64,000 bases of DNA from Gavia stellata (taxonomy: Eukaryota > Chordata > Aves > Gaviiformes > Gaviidae). The stretch lies in NCBI RefSeq assembly GCF_030936135.1, contig NC_082595.1, forward strand, positions 11,818,430 through 11,882,429, in the 5' to 3' direction. This document shows, piece after piece, positions 50,001 to 60,912 of this stretch. The position numbers and the translations under genes were made by a program. The stretch's first letter is position 1; each line of letters begins with the position of its first letter. Below the pieces are notes generated by a model. It did not search any database. It was given only the letters and a program-made list of their open reading frames with translations, and was not told the DNA's origin.

Positions 50001-50002
50001 AA
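32050..50002 (+). CDS. BICRAL: BICRAL (GLTSCR1L): BRD4-interacting chromatin-remodelling complex associated protein like; eleven coding exons
   Basis: BICRAL is a nuclear subunit of the non-canonical BAF (GBAF, with BRD9) SWI/SNF complex and a paralogue of BICRA. The coding sequence starts at ATG 32,055 (G at -3 and +4). It joins 32,055-32,098, 34,920-34,968, 35,051-35,119, 39,349-41,049, 43,679-43,778, 45,029-45,126, 46,182-46,243, 46,371-46,516, 46,684-46,778, 48,288-48,390 and 49,200-50,002. The total is 3,270 bases, or 1,089 residues plus stop, close to the recalled human length of about 1,079. All introns are GT/AG with compatible phases. The acidic N-terminus [15 protein letters not shown] is followed by a Gln/Ser/Asn-rich disordered half (about residues 55-650), the conserved GiBAF domain (about 700-815) and a Ser/Lys-rich tail ending [11 protein letters not shown]. 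The gene appears intact. The 5' UTR exons are not resolved. Confidence 0.96.
33951..34065 (+). other. Candidate intronic terminal exon / intronic polyadenylation site in BICRAL
   Basis: A good pyrimidine-rich acceptor (ccctctttattttctag) ends at 33,950, and an AATAAA signal lies at 34,043-34,048, with no good donor between. Joined to coding exon 1, the frame would read about ten extra residues and stop at TAA 33,981-33,983. That would make a peptide of only about 25 residues lacking every BICRAL domain. Such exons are known generally as intronic polyadenylation isoforms; this one is inferred from sequence only. Confidence 0.3.
34750..34796. repeat. Possible ancient amniote MITE relic
   Basis: 'cagatcctcagatggtatga' followed by 'gcattggagtcagtgaa' resembles a palindromic repeat (CAGATCCTCAGCTGGTGTA type) common in sauropsid genomes. 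Recall-based, with no defined ends. Confidence 0.35.
34920..34968 (+). CDS. BICRAL: BICRAL coding exon 2
   Basis: The acceptor is a T-rich tract ending cttaag and the donor is GTAAGT at 34,969. The exon encodes the end of Gly15 and then [16 protein letters not shown], strongly conserved in the family, ending in phase 0. Confidence 0.93.
35051..35119 (+). CDS. BICRAL: BICRAL coding exon 3
   Basis: The exon has 23 codons (begins [16 protein letters not shown], ends FANSN), phase 0 to phase 0, with a ttttaccag acceptor and GTAAGT donor. The preceding intron is only 82 bases. The symmetric phase means it could be skipped without a frameshift. Confidence 0.93.
35726..35868 (+). mobile_element. 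CR1 LINE 3' fragment, sense
   Basis: The stretch 'gaggttgtggaatcccaatc tttggagata' through 'ttggatgacttccagagatc ccttctgacc' follows the order of the CR1 3' end (GAGGTTGTGGAATCTCC, GGACTAGATGACCTCCAGAGGTCCCTTCCAACC). It is short, diverged and inside a BICRAL intron. Confidence 0.7.
39208..39227. repeat. (TA)n microsatellite
   Basis: About nine TA dinucleotides occur 120 bases upstream of the large BICRAL exon. It may be polymorphic. Confidence 0.8.
39349..41049 (+). CDS. BICRAL: BICRAL coding exon 4, long low-complexity exon
   Basis: This 1,701-base exon (phase 0 to 0) encodes residues 55-621. It opens with a conserved acidic/hydrophobic segment containing [21 protein letters not shown] and AEEAYLD. 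It then becomes Gln/Ser/Asn-rich with many short hydrophobic patches and few charged residues. The acceptor is catttcag and the donor GTATGA at 41,050. Composition predicts intrinsic disorder; no folded domain is recognised. Confidence 0.95.
42241..43078 (+). mobile_element. CR1 LINE, 3' 840 bases including ORF2 C-terminus, sense to BICRAL
   Basis: This clear avian CR1 retrotransposon begins GAGGGTAGAAAGGCTCTACA. It encodes the reverse-transcriptase C-terminal region with [39 protein letters not shown] and [13 protein letters not shown], and ends GATTCTGTGATC, the family's 3' tail motif. The frame is dead: TAA interrupts it at 42,328-42,330, and an extra G in the run at 42,734-42,738 shifts it, so the last part ([18 protein letters not shown]) continues in another frame. 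It is 5'-truncated and lies between BICRAL coding exons 4 and 5. Confidence 0.95.
43679..43778 (+). CDS. BICRAL: BICRAL coding exon 5, weak donor
   Basis: The exon encodes [20 protein letters not shown] and then [13 protein letters not shown], ending in phase 1. The acceptor is tggcacag. The donor, CAG followed by GTCAAC, departs from the consensus at +3, +5 and +6. The next exon restores S-G-Q-D in frame, which supports this junction. Confidence 0.9.
45029..45126 (+). CDS. BICRAL: BICRAL coding exon 6
   Basis: The exon encodes [20 protein letters not shown] and then [12 protein letters not shown], from phase 1 to phase 0. The acceptor is ctttatag and the donor GTAAAG. Confidence 0.92.
46182..46243 (+). 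CDS. BICRAL: BICRAL coding exon 7
   Basis: The exon encodes [20 protein letters not shown] with a basic KRPAAK stretch that could contribute to nuclear localisation. It ends in phase 2 at a GTAAGT donor. Confidence 0.93.
46371..46516 (+). CDS. BICRAL: BICRAL coding exon 8, start of GiBAF domain
   Basis: The exon encodes [20 protein letters not shown] and then [19 protein letters not shown] and LPTEEDLRK, the first half of the conserved GLTSCR1-family domain. The following intron is 167 bases. Confidence 0.95.
46684..46778 (+). CDS. BICRAL: BICRAL coding exon 9, GiBAF domain
   Basis: The exon encodes [20 protein letters not shown] and then [11 protein letters not shown], a helical part of the GiBAF domain. 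It starts in phase 1 and ends in phase 0 at a GTAAGG donor. Confidence 0.95.
48288..48390 (+). CDS. BICRAL: BICRAL coding exon 10, end of GiBAF domain
   Basis: The exon encodes [20 protein letters not shown] and then [14 protein letters not shown], one of the most conserved stretches of the family. It follows a T-rich acceptor ending cctgcag and ends in phase 1 at GTAAGT. Confidence 0.95.
49200..50002 (+). CDS. BICRAL: BICRAL coding exon 11, C-terminal tail and stop
   Basis: The exon encodes residues 823-1,089. It begins [20 protein letters not shown], continues as a Ser/Lys/Gln-rich tail, and ends [11 protein letters not shown] with TAA at 50,000-50,002. A related helix-like motif, [11 protein letters not shown], lies at residues 1,017-1,027. 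The preceding intron ends aattttcag. Confidence 0.95.
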
Positions 50003-50650
50003 TAGTTAGAGTACCATGGACAAGTTATGTTTCTCTTAGCAGAAGCAAATGTGAATGACACCACAAGTACAGCCTGACATGCATTTAAGGTTAACCTTTC
50101 TAAACTAGATTCTGTTCTGTGTTTGAGAGCAATACTCATTGTGGTTACAGTGAGATATCCAAGTAAAGTTAATCCTTGTTAGAATGCAGTCTGTTAGGGC
50201 CTTACTATTTCAAGTATTATTATGATAGTGCTTTTGATAATTGTGCAGTACCTGCAACGTAACAGGCCCTATGTAATACGGTAATATACTGACAATCACA
50301 GTCATTTGAAAGGATATATTTATTAAGAAAATGTTTTTAAAAAGTGATGGAAGCAACAATTCTCCCCTACCCTTCTCTTACACAAATCATCAAATTTTTA
50401 GTTTTTCTGGAAAACCCACTGTACCTCTATTCAGAAGTGATTATTTGCTTTGTTAATGAATCTGTGTTCTAGGATTCTTAAGTTGGAAGGATATCATCAG
50501 TGTGTTTACGAGGCTTCATAATTTAAACTTAAAGTGCTTTTCTATTGCTTTCTGAGCAGAAACTAGTACTTGATGATATATTTGTAGTGGGTAATTTTAG
50601 TCTGTGGGATGATATTATATGATCTTAGTCACAGTGGCATGATATGAAGT

Positions 50651-50656
50651 AATAAA
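50651..50656 (+). terminator. Candidate BICRAL polyadenylation signal AATAAA
   Basis: This is the first canonical hexamer downstream of the BICRAL stop, in a U-rich 3' UTR context. Whether it is the main site cannot be judged from sequence. Confidence 0.45.
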
Positions 50657-51190
50657 TGCTTGACTAAGGAAGGTAGAATGGAAGCCAGTAAATGGCAAAG
50701 TGTACAGGATGAGGCGATGATAGAGCCATGAATTTATATATATAATACATATATATGTTAACTCTTGAGGAAAAGATTTTGCATTTTATAATTGGATGTA
50801 GTCAGCCTTGAGTCTTTCTGAAGTGGTATAAATGGTTTTTTTATTTGTTGTTCGTTTGTTTTTTTTAGACCAAGTGTCAAAAGCACTTTTATTTGAAAAC
50901 TGTTATGATATTTGTAGCTTATATTTTAAGAGGACATTAGCCTTACTCTGATTAAATTTAAAGGCCAGTGTTTATTTTTGATTTTTTTTTGCTTTTTGCT
51001 GTCAGAGAATGTTAAATCATCCACCGTAGCAGTCATAATTATCAAGATATGTACAGACCAAAGTCAATCAGCAATCCCATTGTTTAAACATATCGAAAAG
51101 TGTGTAATTATTAATTCATATTGTAGAGCCAAGTGAAACCATTGCATGGTTTGTATTTGGCTTGCTGTCATGTTGTTAAGATAGAATCTT

Positions 51191-51213
51191 ATTATTTTAT
51201 TTATTTATTTTAA
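51191..51213 (+). promoter_or_regulatory. AU-rich element (overlapping ATTTA motifs)
   Basis: TTATTTATTTATTT contains overlapping ATTTA pentamers. If the BICRAL 3' UTR extends this far, this is a typical destabilising AU-rich element. Confidence 0.4.
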
Positions 51214-54200
51214 TCTATGACATCTTTTTTTTGCTACCCATGCTGCTTTTTCCTAGTTTACTTTGGTCATGAGTCCTTTTGTGCACATAAGTGCACTTAC
51301 ATTTGTCACATACGTGTAGAACATATGTCTGCTCAGGAGGATATAGCTTTTGTGGTTTCTAAGGTATGCTCATGTTCTCCCCCAGACCTTCTCCACAATT
51401 TCTTAGAAAAATAACCAGCCATTTTCCAGACTTGCTGATTACAATTTTCATAATAGAGAGGCTCATTGTGACAAGCTGTGGTTGTCAGTCAGATTGCCAG
51501 GAAAGAAAACAGAAGGTTTTGCTGTCATGTAATTCAGTCCATCTGAATAGCACAAAAGAAAGCAGAATTAGATCCTTGTGACAGTAGAAGATTACAGTGC
51601 AACTCAGTGTTGAGCTACAGTCCACTGTCTGGCCACTAAAGGAAACCAAATCTAGAAAGCAATGTGAGAAAGATGAACTTACTTAAAATTAATTTCCCCT
51701 TCAACGTGAATGGAAATACTGGTTTTGTATGTTACTAATTGCCATTTAAAAAAATTGTGCCAATTTTAAAGTACATGTTTGTAAAAACCCAACATTCCCA
51801 AGTGTTGTATAAAATATTCAAGGTAATAATAAGTATTGCCAGTTTTAAATTTTTAGTTAGGTGTCCATAGAATAGACTCTCAAGCAGTTAATTCTTTTGT
51901 TCTTGGCAAAACTGACAATATAGTCTTCACCTGTTGCCTTTTTAGATTTAATAATATGCTCAAGGCTGTGTATCCTGATGCGTATTTTATTTTATTGTTC
52001 TGGAAATTTAACCGTTCTAAACCATCTAGGAAGGAAAACAGTAAGTTACACAGCTGTATGTTAACTAGTTAAATTTTTCTTTTATAGGGAAAAAGAAGTA
52101 AAGTTGCACATTCATTGATCCACTTGCTTTTTGTACCACCTCAAAATAGGTACGGGGTGTCCAGCCTCTCTACAGCAAATACATAATTGAAGTGTCAGGC
52201 TATGTGTCTTCTATTGGATCTCATTTGGGGATGGGGGACAATGGCATACAAAAAATGACAAATTACAAAAAGTAATCATGGTTGATTTGGTCAGACACAT
52301 TTCTCTGAACTACTTATGAGAGGAACCCATTGTACAATCCTAGCAAGATTAATCTTAGATTGTTAATGTTCTGTTGTTCACTCCTTTAAATTCAGTTCTA
52401 AAGGAATTCTGGTACGTGATGAAGCAGTAAATGAAAGAATTGTATTTTTCTTGTGCTTAAAAAAAAAAAATGAATTTATTAATCATATGGGCTCAAGTCC
52501 AGCAAAGTATTGTGAATGTGCATGACTTTAAACATGTTTTCATTATTTTGCTGGATCAGCATTGTGATTTCAATGTTATTTAATATTGCCTAATATTAAA
52601 ACAAATTTTAAACTGGCAATTAAGAAAACTATGTTCGTTTTGAAGATTTTAGTATAATTTATCTGTTAGATTAGGGAGGCCTTACAGACTGACTTCACTT
52701 AAAGAGGATGTGTCACTTATTGTCAGTGTGGTATGGACTTTATTTGCTTAAATACCTTCATTTGTAAAGTATGTCTCACTTGAAATTGCTTTGTATACAT
52801 TTTGTAAAAATATTTATAAAATGTTTTGTAAAAAAAAAAGTATAACAAATTGCAGTTTATTTTGTTATGTTGGATAAATACTGTTAAAAGACACAAGTCA
52901 GTAAATATATTGTTAATCCATGGATAGGAAATGTTTAGTTGGAGATTACAAATTGAAACAACCATTGCAATACAGCCAAAGATTTGGGAAAAAATGTCTA
53001 TCTGTGATTGTCTTGATTTAACCAAGTTGAATATTTACATTTCCAAAAGAGGATTGTTCTCAGCTTTAAGTAATATGGTTGCAAGATATTATTACTCCTG
53101 TGCTTTTTATAATGCAGCCCTGTTATAAAGTACTTAATAGGCCAACTTCCTATACTCTTTATGAATCTTTCTGAACATACGCTATTAGGGCTTGGTTCAT
53201 GTGGCATTAAAACTACATATAGTAATGTCAGTCTCCAGATAAGAAGATTGCAAAGTGTCCTACTCTTTTGTCATTAGAAATCTTGCCATGGTGAGGTTGC
53301 TGAGACATGCTCTCCTTCTCCAGCATGTTTTCACAAGATAGAGGCATCATCTTCCTGATACGTCACGGAGATAGAAGAAAAGGGAGGGATTTTGTTACTC
53401 ATCTGGCCACCTCATCCATGCCGCGAGTTTCTGAGTTGTGCCAGTTGTATTTGGTTATAGATACCTGCGATTGCAGTATTTGCCATTCCTTCTTTTTGGC
53501 TGTGAGAAGATACTACAGTTGCTGGTGATGTAATGCTTCTTCCTACTTTTAGAGTGGTGACGAACCTTTTCTTACTGTGATTGAATTTTTCAGAAAGTGT
53601 GCTGAGATTCTGATCTAGTAAAGCTCTTATGCTTGGAACTTCAACACTTTTTGGAGGCTATGAAAATGAAGGATTGGTGAAGTGCACTGCCTGTCAACTT
53701 GGAGTAGGGCCTGCAGTGTTGAAAGGTAGAAATCTTTGTGGTTAGTATTCATTATTTTGTCAATGAGACAAAATAAGCATGCATTTTGGATTCAGACAGT
53801 AACAACATGAATAAAATCAGTTATATATTATTTTAATCTCTGTTAAGGTTAGGATGGCTAAACATCTTGGAATTTTTTTCTATTTATTGTATCCCTGTAG
53901 AATTACCAGGCAAACTTTGTGGGTTGGGAAACATTTGATGTACAGTTCACCGTGCAGCTGTCTTCACTTTAGGTTATCTTTTTGTTACAAGAACGTGGTG
54001 TTTTTTTAATTGCCTTTCAAAAGCATTTTCATGGTGGGGATTGTTATGCTTACTCCAACATTCACGGCAGAATTTTTGAAGATTTGGACATGCATGTTAA
54101 TGCATAGCTAACAGTCAAAACGGGTTTCATTTTGAGGATCTGTACAAAGAAAAAAAAAAACTGCCAGAATAGGCTTGGCACAAGGAAAGGTATGTAAGTA

Positions 54201-55032
54201 ATTTTAAACTTTAAGAGAAATTCCTCTCTTCTTCAGGAAGTGTTTTCTTTATAAGCTTTTGAATTTTTCCTTTATAATTGTACACACTTTTTCTTGGAAT
54301 TTTCACAATCATGTTTGTCAGCTTCAAGAAATGCAAGAAATTGTCTTCATGACTTGGGGGTCACCTGTCACTTTGGTTAAAGAAAGCCATTGCAGAAAAC
54401 AAGTTCTGGTGAAGACCTGAATAGTAGCAGCTCTGGTGTACAGATAACAATACGCTGTACACAGATTTCAGATTGTGGTAGTGGTGGGTATTCTGAAGTA
54501 TTTGTTTATAATTTATGGATTGGCATTTGTCTTTCTGTGCTACTAGTCTTGCAACTAGTCATTGTACTGGAAATTGAAAAAAATGTATCCATAATAACTA
54601 GTTGCAATAGGTAGACACCAAGCAAACTTGAGCAAGCTTGCTGTACTAGGGAAGAAAAAAGGACACAAAGTGTCCAGCTGAATGAATTTACACTTCTGGT
54701 GTAAAAGCAAAACCATCTAAAGTTGCCCTTTTGTGTGCTGAGCATAAAACCCTGCTTTATTTTTTTCTAGACTTGATTATCGTACAGTTTTGTGGGGAAA
54801 AATGTTTTACAAATGGAGGAAGAAGCTAAATCAGAATTTAAGGCTCTTTTGTAGTATACTCTTTGCTTGGCCTCATATGCTAGCTTTTGTTTAGGTGGGT
54901 GCCATTGTTTCTGCAGGTTATTAGCGTTCTGGAGTGTAGTGCTCAGTCTTCATTGCTGCTTTTGCACTGCAGGATTTTTTGGAGGAATTTCTTCCAGTAT
55001 TTTAATGTTTTTTTTTTTTTCTTGAAAAGGAA

Positions 55033-55106
55033 ATCATAGAATTGTTTAGGTTGGAAAAGACCCTTAAGATCATCAAGTCCAACTGTTAACCTAGCACTGC
55101 CAAGTG
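55033..55106 (-). mobile_element. CR1 LINE 3' tail fragment, antisense
   Basis: 'aatcatagaattgtttaggt tggaaaagacccttaagatc atcaagtccaac' is the antisense CR1 3' end, including the ATCATAGAAT tail motif. Only about 75 bases survive. Confidence 0.85.
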
Positions 55107-58100
55107 AAATGAGGTGTTCTCATTTGAGGTAAACTGTTGCAACTATGTTAATGAAATGACAGCAATTTTAGAACTTGGTGCTCTGAAGGGGAAGCAAGGT
55201 TTGTTAGTCCATGCTGATACATCTAGACACCTTTTAATGTTTCACTTAGCTTTTATGTCTACGTAGCTTTTAATGACCTAGTACAGTCATACCAGAGGCC
55301 AAATTTTCAAAATTATCCTGAACTCTTGGCTATACGAGTTCCTTACTGTCACATGTTTATTACAACAGAAGATACTGATGTTTCATTCTAATTAATTTAC
55401 TAAAATAGGCTTGTCCTGTAGAGCTCCACTGTTTCTGCACACCACTGAGGTGGAAGTAACATAGACCTAACTGTGACGTTCCTTTCTAGACAGCTGGTGC
55501 GCAGGGCCCGATCCATAGTCTGTTGAATCAGTGGAAAAATGATTTTCAATTAAGGATTATGGTGGTAATGCTTCTCTTTAAAAAATAAAAAAGCATGAAA
55601 TTTAATTGATACGATATCCTTGGGTGGAAGGTGATGCAAGGACTCTCAGATTCTACAGTGATGACCACCATCTCAGCACTTAGGTAGGTAGCATTATATA
55701 ATTAATTGTGTTATTTGGGGTGGTGATTGAATAAAATGTTTTCTTATAAGTGGGCTGCTAATTTTTTCCTCTAAACATTATACACTTTCAATAATTACTG
55801 CACAGTTCTGAAAATACGGTGCTTTAGTCTCTCCTGTGAACTTTGACTTCAGATGTTCATACTGAGATGTGAAACCATGTGCAAGTCATGGTGAGAAATT
55901 GCAAGGAGTTAAGGTCAGGTAGGTGGTACAGAAAGTGAGCTAAAATAGTTGACATTTACATGAGGCTAAAATCCTGTCTGGATTATTGTGATCAAAACTA
56001 AAGTTCAGTAGCTGAAATTAAATTCAGAAATGACAAATTGTGAAGTTTAACTGGAGACGTACAAGGTTGAAATCGTTAAAATAATGCATGTCATTCCTGA
56101 GCTGTGTCTCAGCAATTGGATTCTCATCAACTTCAAGCTCTGGGAATTACTTCAGTGATAGTCAACACTGACAGCTTTTTGAAATTATCAGATGGCACAT
56201 CAAAGACACTGGAAAAAGGTGCATGTTTTTTAAACTTTTTGTATAACTTCTAAAGCTGTAATCACAAATTGTTAGCATTTTTGTGAGTGAATGCCATTTG
56301 CTGATGAGTCAGGCAGTTAATAGGCTTCGAGAGAGCTGCATGCAGCATGTACTTGTTTGCATACGGAATAACCCGGTTGAAGAAAATTTGGCCAGATTTG
56401 GCTTCAGTGATTATTGTTGGAAGTCGGGGGCTAATATTATAAATACGGATATTTAGATGATTTTCTTGCATGTCAGCATTCAGCCAGCACTGACAAAATA
56501 CATATATAAATGTCTGTTCTCTCTAGAGTAGTTCTAAGTGATGTCAACAAGAATATTTCTGCACTATTATTGAATTTGAATAACTTCTGAAATTTAGTTT
56601 GAAGCTGATTTCATCTCAGATTAGAACTTCTCCTTCCAAAGTCTCATTCCAAAGTGCAATAATACACTGAAACTACATTTCAATTAATACATGTATTAGG
56701 CTCTTTTTTTTAAGCCATCCTGTGGTTGATGTGTGTGTGGTGCATATCCTTTCAGTGAGCAGCAGCAGAGTGTGACACTGTTGGAAACCTACTGTAGCTC
56801 ATTTCACAGCCTGATATTGCTAAGTGTACCTGAGGCTGATGAATGGCAAACAGAATGAAAATGCATGTCGTTAATATTACTGAGGTTGAACAATTCAGTT
56901 TCACCTTGCTTTCAAGGTAAAATTAATCAGGGAATAGGGGATTTGGAAGGCCCCTATGAACAGGGGCCAGTAACAGACCGGTCAGCTGTGCCTGTGAAGG
57001 GTTGGATACCAAGGGCTCAGGAACAGGGACTCTGAAACCTTTGTGTACAGAGAAGGAAGTTCAGATGAAGCTGAAGGAGACGAGGCTCCAGGGTTTGGAA
57101 GAGATGAGCATAATGAATTTTCTACTTGCATCTAGATTTGTATGTCTTACTGTTGCAAGGATGGGCTCAATACACAGTTTGAAAGCTGGTTGTGAAAGAC
57201 CATAGCTAATATGCAAGGTCTGGTTTTAAATTGAACAAGAACATTACTAAAAATTGTGAGTAAACTCCAAAATATTGTGGAATTGGTGAAGTGTTTTCAT
57301 GATACTGAACGAGCATCATTGGCAACAAACTCCTTACCAGAAGTTAAGGAAGGTGTGGAATCTGTTTGCTACTATGCTGTTTTTTTCTGAGGTTGAATTT
57401 TCCCCAGTGGTAGAAAAGAGGAGATTTTGAGTTTTTAGTGAAAATGTATACAACCTTACGACACCTGTAATAATTAGTATTCAATTTATGAGAATGCATT
57501 ATGTTACTCTTGCCTATTGAGGAGGGCAATTTTAATTCTGTGACAACCAGTCTGAGAGTTAAAACTAATTTCCCAAGGAGTTGAAGATCTGCTTTTTTCG
57601 CAGTTGAATTACACCACATTTAATTTGTCAAAGACAAAAGAGAGGTGCCACCCCACTCTGATTTTTTTGTTGTTTTATCCTTTGGCAATCAAATTTGAAG
57701 CCCCTAAGTAAATAAGCATTCTCAGATACTTCTAGCCTTAAGTCAGTTCGACCTGTTTCTGCAGCAGTGTTCTGTCAGAGACTGCTCAGTTTATTTCAGA
57801 GTCACTGTGGTTGAACAGGATCCTACAAATAATCGTACCTGTTTATCTGTACTCCCATTTTCCTTCAGTGAGATGTAATAACTTTTGGGGGAATTTAGTT
57901 TTGTGTCTTTAATTTGTAAACTCTATAGCTAAGAAACACCCTTTGCTATTTGCATGCAGATGTGTTTAGCATCCACCCCAAGCAGGGTAAAGGTATTTTC
58001 TTTCTTACCTGGCTAGCTTAATAGACATAAATACTAATCTACAGATCAGGGCAAGATTATTGGTGACAGTGAAAACTGGAAATTTTTATTTTTTGTTTTC

Positions 58101-59317
58101 ATTTGTCATGCTCTTTCAGACCTGAAGGTCCTAATAGCAGTTTTATGGATACAACTCTGATAGCAGGGTCCAGGTACGGAAAGAATGCGAGACTGAAGGT
58201 TGGAGTTAACCATGCCACAAATAGTGAGACCAGGTTTAAAGGAGCCTCAAAACATTATAGGCAAATATAGATCTGTTTGTCTGTACTGCAATCCAAAGCC
58301 AATGTTTGACTGAAATCCAGTTTTGTCGTGTGTATGGAGAGGGAGAGGAGAAGGAGCAGACATAAATTGTTAAAGGTCTGCTGTTTTTCAGAACAGCCAA
58401 AAAATGAGGATTTTTGCTTGCTTCTTGCTTCCCCTCCTTTACTTTACAAGGCTGCAGGAGCTTTGGCATTGATGAGTTGACTTAGTCTTCTGTAAAAGGT
58501 TTAAAAAAAGAAAAGGGAGGGTGGAAAGCAGAACACTCAGCTCTGTTTGTGTGTGTGCATTCCAGGGGTAGTTCAGTAACATTGGGTTCTGTACAAATAA
58601 ACAGTAGGTTTCAATTGTCTGCTGCTAATTATCACCCAAATTTGATTTGCACGCTCTTCAAAGGGACTCACATCTTTCCATTTAGTTATTTGTTTCAGTG
58701 CAATGAATCTTTAATTCAAACCAAACGTGGGTCAGTTTCCAACTGGAAAAAACCCCGTGAGGAATGTGTTTATCCGCAGTGATATCAGTGTCTCTGTAGT
58801 TTTATGTATGTGGTGATTCGTGGCCTCAGTGGGGAGGTGAATTTGTGTCAATCCGTGAATTGGCTTTGCCTGTTTGGCAAGTTTGTAAAGGGTTTGGTCA
58901 GTTGTAGAAGGGCTTAAATAATTGTGCATAATGGAATGGTTCTGGTGGGCTTTGAGTAACGAGGGGAAGTTTTAAAGTTACACAGATGTAACAACATCTC
59001 ATTCTGAGTGCATTTTTTCCCCCGATACGATTTTCCCTTGTGCAACATCAGGTCAGTTGGTCCTTTGGATGCACATTTTTTCTACTCCAGTAATTTTCTT
59101 TTTAATCTTTATAGGCAGGGTATTTGTTCTTCTCTCTGTAGTGATGCAGCCTAAAGTCTCTGAGGGCATTGAAATAATGGGTGCATGCCTTTCCTCCACC
59201 AAAAGCATCAACTACAAAATATAGGCCTATAATGAGAAAATAAGGCAATTTAAGAAATGTCTGATACAGTAATTGACTAAGTAGGTGTTGAGCACTACCT
59301 TGGAAATCTTGCAGTGC

Positions 59318-59422
59318 TGTGTCATCTGGACATTGTCCTGGGCAACCGGCTCTAGGTGACCCTGCTTGAGCATTGGGTCCATTGTAGGTCATCTTGTCCA
59401 ACCTCAACATTCTGTGGTTCTG
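59318..59422 (+). mobile_element. CR1 LINE 3' tail fragment, sense
   Basis: 'ggacattgtcctgggcaacc' and 'ctctaggtgaccctgcttga' are followed by 'ccaacctcaacattctgtgg ttctgtg', the CR1 3' terminal sequence with its ATTCTGTG repeat. The fragment is short and 5'-truncated. Confidence 0.85.
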
Positions 59423-60754
59423 TGCCAGTAATATTTAGCAAAAACTGTGAAGAAAGGATATTTAAGTGTGCAGTACTAAATAACTTTGGTTTCACTGACT
59501 GCAGTTTTGAATTGAACTTTTTGGGGTCACACAGGTGATGGGGTGTATTGAAAAATACATTGCTTTCAGTTCTTCATGACCTAGTAAGAGAATATATTGT
59601 CAGAAACATGTTAAAAGATTGTTACCAGTCAAATGCTCAGTATTTTAGAAAAAACAGAATTACAGGTCCCTTCTATCCTGCTTAAGGGAGCATATTTTTA
59701 ATTTTTATGCTCTCATAGATTAAGTGCTGAGAGCATGTTAGCACTGCCCTGTGCATGTGTCATATAGTGCATTTGCATGCTTACACACACTCACCACATT
59801 CTGACCTTTTGAACCTGCAATTATCCTTGGCTGTCAGACAGCTTTTTAATTACATGACTGCCTGCTCTTCTTCCAAGGATGCCTGTCTCAGTGCACAGGA
59901 CAGCACAGTACCTTGTACTGTAGTCAGGTCTATCTAAAGGCTTCTCTGCGTCCTATGTAAAAGTTACACCAAGCCTAATGAGGCCAAAGCCCCATCTGAA
60001 CAGCATCTCCATTTCCTAGCTTAGAGTCTGTCCCCTAGAAAAACGTTTAGCATGAAGCCAAAATAGCAACTGGCAGTAGAGTAGGTGTCATCTTTAGCAG
60101 AGCTGGGTCTTTATTTCCCAAATGCCACAGCTATTGCTCCTCTGTTGGGGAGTCTGCTATATGCTATATCTTGTAATTTCAGGCAGTCATAAAGTGTTTC
60201 ACTGGATAGAGTGAATGCTCTTCATTTTAACAGGCCTTGCCTGTTTTCACCATTAAAAATACTCAATGTCCGTCCTCATCCACGGTCTCTGTCAGTTATC
60301 TAGTCTATCATCTGCTATTGCAGTAGCTGCCAGCTTCCCCCTTGAGAACAGTCTTGATTTCTTCCTTCAGCTTATGGTGAAAGCAGCGCTGGCAACTGCT
60401 CTCTGAGCACAGATGGCAAACTTAGAAGGTCCCTGTTTAGACATTTGAGCCTCTGCTTTTTCTGCACCTTGAAATCAGTCTTTGTGATAAAAATTTATTA
60501 TTTATTTAGTGCCTTTGTGCTGTAATGGATCCAGCCAAAGAGCAATCTGCCATCCAGCTGGCTAGGCACTTAACAGCCACAGCAGGGAAAAGGGTAAATC
60601 CAATCAGTCAACTGCTGCCTATAAAGGTGGCAGTGAAATCGTTAGCTAGCCCCGGTAATTGGTAACAGCCATGTACAGTTGCGTGTAGTTTTGGTACAGA
60701 TTCTTGCAAAAAAACTGTATTCAAGACTGCACACTCCTGTTCCCTCTTGTGCGT

Positions 60755-60912
60755 GTAGGAACGTATAGACCTTCCAGGGTCAGGCTCCTCACGAACCAGG
60801 GGCGTGTGGTGCCGGTTCGGTGCAGGGGTTAGCGCCTGCCTTAGCTGTTGGGATGCCTGACTGCACGGAGCCTGATGCAGGGGTCTGGCCTCCTTTGCCC
60901 TCAGTCAGGTGA
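60755..60912 (+). other. Small GC-rich patch ending at a consensus donor-like site
   Basis: The patch is GC-richer than its surroundings and ends GTCAG followed by GTGAGT at about 60,909. It could be an exon of an unannotated transcript, but no acceptor or frame is convincing. Confidence 0.2.

Larger units (their letters stand above)
50003..53250 (+). other. BICRAL 3' UTR, length uncertain
   Basis: AT-rich sequence with no coding potential follows the stop codon. The first canonical AATAAA is at 50,651-50,656, giving a UTR of roughly 670 bases. The low-complexity U-rich character continues, with an AU-rich element near 51,200, so a longer UTR ending near 52.9-53.8 kb (AATAAA at 53,810-53,815) is plausible. 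The boundary given is a guess between these. Confidence 0.45.

Noticed and set aside
53307-53528. A short frame containing LIRHGDRRKGR, resembling a histidine-phosphatase RHG motif
   Set aside because: Only the five-residue RHGDR fits. The rest has no family resemblance, no flanking exons carry the remainder, and the frame is short enough to be chance.
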